NCBI GenBank assembly: GCA_001298555.1 | Contig: LJCW01000022.1 | Coordinates: 1-64,000, forward strand | Direction of reading: 5' to 3' | Length of the DNA stretch: 64,000 nt | DNA from: Actinobacteria bacterium OV450 | Lineage (GTDB): Bacteria > Actinomycetota > Actinomycetes > Streptomycetales > Streptomycetaceae | Part shown: positions 60,787-64,000 of the stretch, piece by piece | How the letters are laid out: each line of letters begins with the position of its first letter | Numbering within the stretch: the first letter of the stretch is position 1 | Notes under the pieces: generated by a model | Told to the model about the DNA's origin: nothing | The model's database searches: none | Seen by the model: only the letters and a program-made list of their open reading frames with translations | Translations under genes and position numbers: made by a program

Positions 60787-63126
60787 TCAGGAGACGAGGG
60801 GGGCGGTCTCCTCTTCCGTCAGCTTGATCGTGCACAGGCCGCCGCGCTCGTTCCTGACGTCCGTCACCTTGAGTTGGGTGCCCGGCGCGAGGATGTACTC
60901 CTCCTCCCCGGTGAAGGCGGAGTAGCGCCGGATGCCTACCGCCCGGGCGGGCGTCACCTCGAACAGCGTCCGCTTGCCGCGGCTCCCCAGGAAGGACCGG
61001 GCCACGTTCAGCTCGGAGGTGCACGAGGACACGCCCCACCAGGTCACGGTCTGTCCGAGCGGGTACTGCGCCCGCAGGTCCAGCGACACTCCGCGCCAGA
61101 GCGGCTGGGAGTGGGCGGGCAGCCCCGAGACCGCCGAGAACAGCAGCCGCAGGTACGGGAGGTAGGGCGCGACCCTGGTGCGGTCCGGGGAGCGCAGGAC
61201 GGCGTTGATCTCGCGGTAGAACGCGGACTCGCAGGTGTAGAGGTAGAGGGCGGCGATGGCGTCGGCCGACAGGTGGCCGGCCGTCTCGTCCGCTCGCCGC
61301 TTGCCGAACTCACGGGACCGCTCGATGTGCCCGCCGAGCCCGGAGAGCACCGCGGCGACGGGAGCGGCGGCGTCCTGGAAGTCCATGAGGGGCGTGTCGA
61401 ACACACCGGTGATCGCCGGGAGGACGAGGCCCTCGTCCTTGACGCTGCCGAGCCGCTCCAGGTACAGCTGATGCAGTTCCATGGTCGACGCGATGAACGC
61501 CCCCATCCGGGCCGCGACGTCCCCGCCCGCGGCGCCGGCCCCTGCCGCCTGGTCGTTCCACCCGGTGCTGGGGAGCCAGTCGATCCCCTCGGCGCCCAGC
61601 GACGCGAGGGCTTCGTTCACCATGGCGAAGTGGTCGCCCTCGCAGAAGACGTCGCCCTGGGCCGCGGGGTTGGCGTGGTCGATGTGCCGGACCTCGACGT
61701 CCGGGTACTTCTCCTGGAGTCGCAGGACGATCTTCTTCAGGCTGCGGGCGTGGGCCCCCCACCAGGCGAACACGACGCCGCGGTCCTCCTCCTCGGCGTC
61801 CTGCTTGGCCTTGAGGATCTCCTCGACGATCCGTTCGGCGACGGGCCGCCAGAACGCGGTGTGCTGGTCGGCTCCCATCGCCCCGTCGCCGCTGGCCGTC
61901 AGCGAGGCGTTCAGCAGCAGCACGCCCTGCGTGAGCATCGCCTGGAACCACTCCGGCGGCTGGACCGTGTTGCGCTCCTTCAACAGGGCGCGGACGTCGG
62001 CGATGGGCGTCTTCTTGGCGATGCCGTACTTCCACATCGCGGCCGCCTTGATGATGCAGCGGATGCTGACGACCCTGCCGAACTGGCTGTCCTTCCAGTC
62101 GTTGAAGGTGTTGTCGAACATCGCTATCCCGGTGGCGCTCTCCGGCCGCGGGTACGGGTTCTGGCCGAAGACGACGACCTTCCACTTGTGCGGCGGATGG
62201 GGCTTGAGAGCCTGGAAGGTCAGCTCACGGACCGGGACGACCTGCGGGCTGCGGCTCTGACCGATGAACTGCGCCGCGTCCGGCCGCGCCTCGATGACGG
62301 GCTTCAGGAGCGGCAGCCAGGGTTCACCGCCGCCCTTGAAGAGTTCGGTGAGGCCGAGCGGGTCGTTCGCGTCGGGCTGGGCGGGGGTGGCGGTGGCGTC
62401 GTTCACGGCGGAAGGGCTCCCGGTCGTCAGGGCTGAGGGGTGGGCGGGACCGGCTGCGGACGGATTCGCCTGGGGCGGCACGATGCGCACCCGCTCGGTG
62501 ACCGGCGCGTTCTCGATGCCGTCGAGCTGGGCGGTGATCGTGGCGCGCAGCTGGTCGTCGTCCTCGAAGCAGTGGTCCTGGAAGAGCGTGTAGCCCGTCC
62601 ACATCAGGTTGGCGCAGACCCGGGCGGGCACCCGGCCGGTCTGCGCGCCCATCCCGACCAGCGCCACCGAGCGGATGCTGCCCGGGACTCGGCGGTTCTG
62701 CCGGTGGACGGCCTGGAAGGCCGCGGCGCACGCCAACGCCACGTTCAGGGTGTCCCGCACGTTCTCCGAGGACTGCACCATGGTCGGCGTGGATATCAGG
62801 TACCGCGGGACGGTCGCTCCCGACGGGACGCAGACGGCGCTGCCCACGGGGAGGATGCCGGCGAACCGGTCCCGGATGGCCCGCCGCACGCGCAGCTGGA
62901 TGCCGCTTCCGAGGTGGCGCTTGATGACGGCGTCGACCCCGCCGTCCATCCGGCCCAGGGAGTTGGTCGGTGTGACCCAGGCGTCGACGTCCTCGTCGAG
63001 GATCGAACCCCTGCGGATCTCGATCTCGGGCGTGTCCGCGAAGGCCGCACGCCACGCCTTCACCACCCGCTCGTTGACGTCGGTCAGCACCACCCTGAGT
63101 GCGGGCTGCGCACCGTTGTCGGTCAT
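60787..63126 (-). CDS. Macro domain - uracil-DNA glycosylase - ADP-ribosyltransferase fusion
   Basis: A 779-residue three-domain protein. Residues 1-215 are a macro domain (VDAWVTPTNSLGRMDGGVDAVIKRHLG, then ALVGMGAQTGRVP), which binds or removes ADP-ribose. Residues 256-525 are a family-1 uracil-DNA glycosylase fold: VVVFGQNPYPRPESATGIAMF (motif A; Asn323 replaces the catalytic Asp of GQDPYH), LLLNASLTASGDG, VVFAWWGAHARSLKKIV, and HANPAAQGDVFCEGDHFAMVNEAL with His484 in the place of the motif B histidine. Residues 540-779 are an R-S-E ADP-ribosyltransferase: Arg678 in LWRGVS, SSCTS at 700-704, and Glu741/Glu743 in GEEEYIL. AGGAG precedes the ATG. Role is unknown; a DNA-directed ADP-ribosylation toxin, repair or defence protein is plausible. 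Confidence 0.85.
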   Translation of the reverse strand: MTDNGAQPALRVVLTDVNERVVKAWRAAFADTPEIEIRRGSILDEDVDAWVTPTNSLGRMDGGVDAVIKRHLGSGIQLRVRRAIRDRFAGILPVGSAVCVPSGATVPRYLISTPTMVQSSENVRDTLNVALACAAAFQAVHRQNRRVPGSIRSVALVGMGAQTGRVPARVCANLMWTGYTLFQDHCFEDDDQLRATITAQLDGIENAPVTERVRIVPPQANPSAAGPAHPSALTTGSPSAVNDATATPAQPDANDPLGLTELFKGGGEPWLPLLKPVIEARPDAAQFIGQSRSPQVVPVRELTFQALKPHPPHKWKVVVFGQNPYPRPESATGIAMFDNTFNDWKDSQFGRVVSIRCIIKAAAMWKYGIAKKTPIADVRALLKERNTVQPPEWFQAMLTQGVLLLNASLTASGDGAMGADQHTAFWRPVAERIVEEILKAKQDAEEEDRGVVFAWWGAHARSLKKIVLRLQEKYPDVEVRHIDHANPAAQGDVFCEGDHFAMVNEALASLGAEGIDWLPSTGWNDQAAGAGAAGGDVAARMGAFIASTMELHQLYLERLGSVKDEGLVLPAITGVFDTPLMDFQDAAAPVAAVLSGLGGHIERSREFGKRRADETAGHLSADAIAALYLYTCESAFYREINAVLRSPDRTRVAPYLPYLRLLFSAVSGLPAHSQPLWRGVSLDLRAQYPLGQTVTWWGVSSCTSELNVARSFLGSRGKRTLFEVTPARAVGIRRYSAFTGEEEYILAPGTQLKVTDVRNERGGLCTIKLTEEETAPLVS

Positions 63127-63406
63127 CGATCACTCCTGTCGGAAAACGGCTCTTCCAATACCCCGACGCTATCGGTGACCACTGACAGTCATAGTGATAT
63201 CCGGGTCCCCGGTGGTCGTGACCCAATCACTGACTGACGTCCTGCTGGGCTGTCCTTGCTTTGATCTGTCCGACCGCCGGGGCCCCGGTTCCCAGGGCTC
63301 CGGCCGGGCGGAGCATGACCTCATAGGAGCCTGGCCAGAGGCCCCCTGACTGTCCTGTCTGCTCTTTCCGGCCGGAGCTACCTTCGGCAAGGAAGGCATC
63401 TCCAGC
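63127..63406. other. Leader of an IS110-type element, candidate bridge-RNA region
   Basis: 280 bases between the fusion gene's start and the transposase ATG. In the IS110 group the 5' non-coding end encodes the bridge RNA that pairs with donor and target DNA. The segment has several inverted pieces (for example CGGGTCCCCGGTGGTCGTGACCC near 63204-63226). The element's left boundary could not be defined by eye. Confidence 0.4.
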
Positions 63407-64000
63407 ATGACAGGCACAGAGGCGGCGGACACGAGGGACCAGTTCGTGGTCGGCGGGGTGGACTCGCACGCCGACACCATCCACGTCGCCGTGGTGACCG
63501 ACCGGGGCGGGCACCTCGCCGATGCCCAATTCCCCACCAACGCTGCTGGATACGCCGCAGCGATCGCCTTCCTGGAGGCCCACGGCACCGTCGCCGCCGT
63601 CGGCGTGGAGGGCACGTCCTCCTACGGCTCCGGCTTCACACACGCCGCCCGGCAGGCCGGCCTGGCCGTCGTCGAGGTCAACCGGCCCGACAAGGCCGAA
63701 CGCCGCAGGATCGGCAAGTCCGACCCGATCGACGCATACGCCGCGGCCCGCGCCGTCGTCTCCGGACGCGCGACCAGCGCTCCGAAGGACGGGGCCATCG
63801 TCGGGATACGCGCTCTGCAGACCGCTGCCCGCTCGGCGATCAAGGCCCGCACCGCGACGCTCAACCAGATCACGCACCTCCTGATCACCGCCCCCGACGC
63901 CATCCGCGCCAAGTACAGCGCATTGTCCGGTGACAAGCGCGTCACCGCCCTTGCCCGGCTCCGGCCGGCCAGCGACCCCGCGCACGCGCCGCTCCTGACG
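63407..64000 (+). CDS. IS110-family transposase, 3' end outside the window
   Basis: At least 198 residues of an IS110 recombinase, running off the window end. The RuvC-like DEDD domain is visible: GVDSHADTIHVAVV with the first Asp, GVEGTSSYGSGF with the Glu, and GKSDPIDAYAAARAVVSG with the last two Asp. The Tnp_20 half with the catalytic Ser would follow outside. ATG 63407 has GGAAGG upstream. This family excises and inserts via a bridge RNA and makes no flanking target duplications. It lies 280 bases beyond the start of the macro-UDG-ART gene. Confidence 0.9.
   Translation, partial: MTGTEAADTRDQFVVGGVDSHADTIHVAVVTDRGGHLADAQFPTNAAGYAAAIAFLEAHGTVAAVGVEGTSSYGSGFTHAARQAGLAVVEVNRPDKAERRRIGKSDPIDAYAAARAVVSGRATSAPKDGAIVGIRALQTAARSAIKARTATLNQITHLLITAPDAIRAKYSALSGDKRVTALARLRPASDPAHAPLLT

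Noticed and set aside
1..64000. CRISPR array, tRNA or rRNA genes
   Set aside because: No regularly spaced unique-spacer repeats were found, and no cloverleaf with a GGTTCGA-type T arm was seen by eye; a tRNAscan run would settle this.

Overview
The window is high-GC actinobacterial DNA and reads as Streptomyces: strongly GC-biased third codon positions, many ATGA/GTGA start-stop overlaps, GGAGG-type ribosome sites, and typical families (SpoIIE-type phosphatases, secreted hydrolases, PucR, MerR and AraC regulators). The organism assignment is inference. No tRNA, rRNA or CRISPR array was seen. The two biosynthetic clusters and many secreted enzymes suggest accessory, arm-like chromosome.

Region 1 (1-1100) holds a large inverted repeat, a MerR-family regulator and a small secreted protein. 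Region 2 (1143-10351, minus strand) is a six-gene operon whose gene order and domain content match the lipstatin operon lstA-lstF: two OleA-like thiolases, an OleC-like beta-lactone synthetase, an OleD-like reductase, an NRPS that attaches an amino acid, and an N-formyltransferase. There is no oleB, so the beta-lactone should be kept. The expected product is a lipstatin- or valilactone-type lipase inhibitor bearing an N-formylamino-acyl ester.

Region 3 (10.8-40.4 kb) is a mixed stretch. It contains a SUKH-like protein, a NUDIX-like DUF4916 protein, a PAP2 membrane phosphatase, an M9 collagenase, a coupled trio (phosphoesterase, MFS transporter, beta-propeller), a sialidase-like protein, two SpoIIE phosphatases, a PuuE-like deacetylase, a YhgE/Pip protein divergent from a MerR regulator across a clear operator, a LuxR remnant, several regulators, a secreted lipase, an aquaporin and a Tat-exported phospholipase C.

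Region 4 (41014-50840, plus strand) is a complete lactazole-type thiopeptide cluster, lazA-lazF. The precursor core differs from lactazole by one ring residue and has a longer tail. A perfect hairpin separates the precursor gene from the enzymes.

Region 5 (50.8-60.7 kb) has a zinc alcohol dehydrogenase, an S9 peptidase next to an asparagine-synthase-like amidotransferase, and a coupled redox/signalling operon: a response regulator fused to a thioredoxin-reductase fold, a cyclic-nucleotide-binding histidine kinase, and a UBP zinc finger. Region 6 (60787-64000) holds the most unusual gene of the window, one polypeptide joining a macro domain, a family-1 uracil-DNA glycosylase fold (with Asp to Asn in its signature motif) and an R-S-E ADP-ribosyltransferase. 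An IS110-family transposase, cut by the window end, follows immediately.
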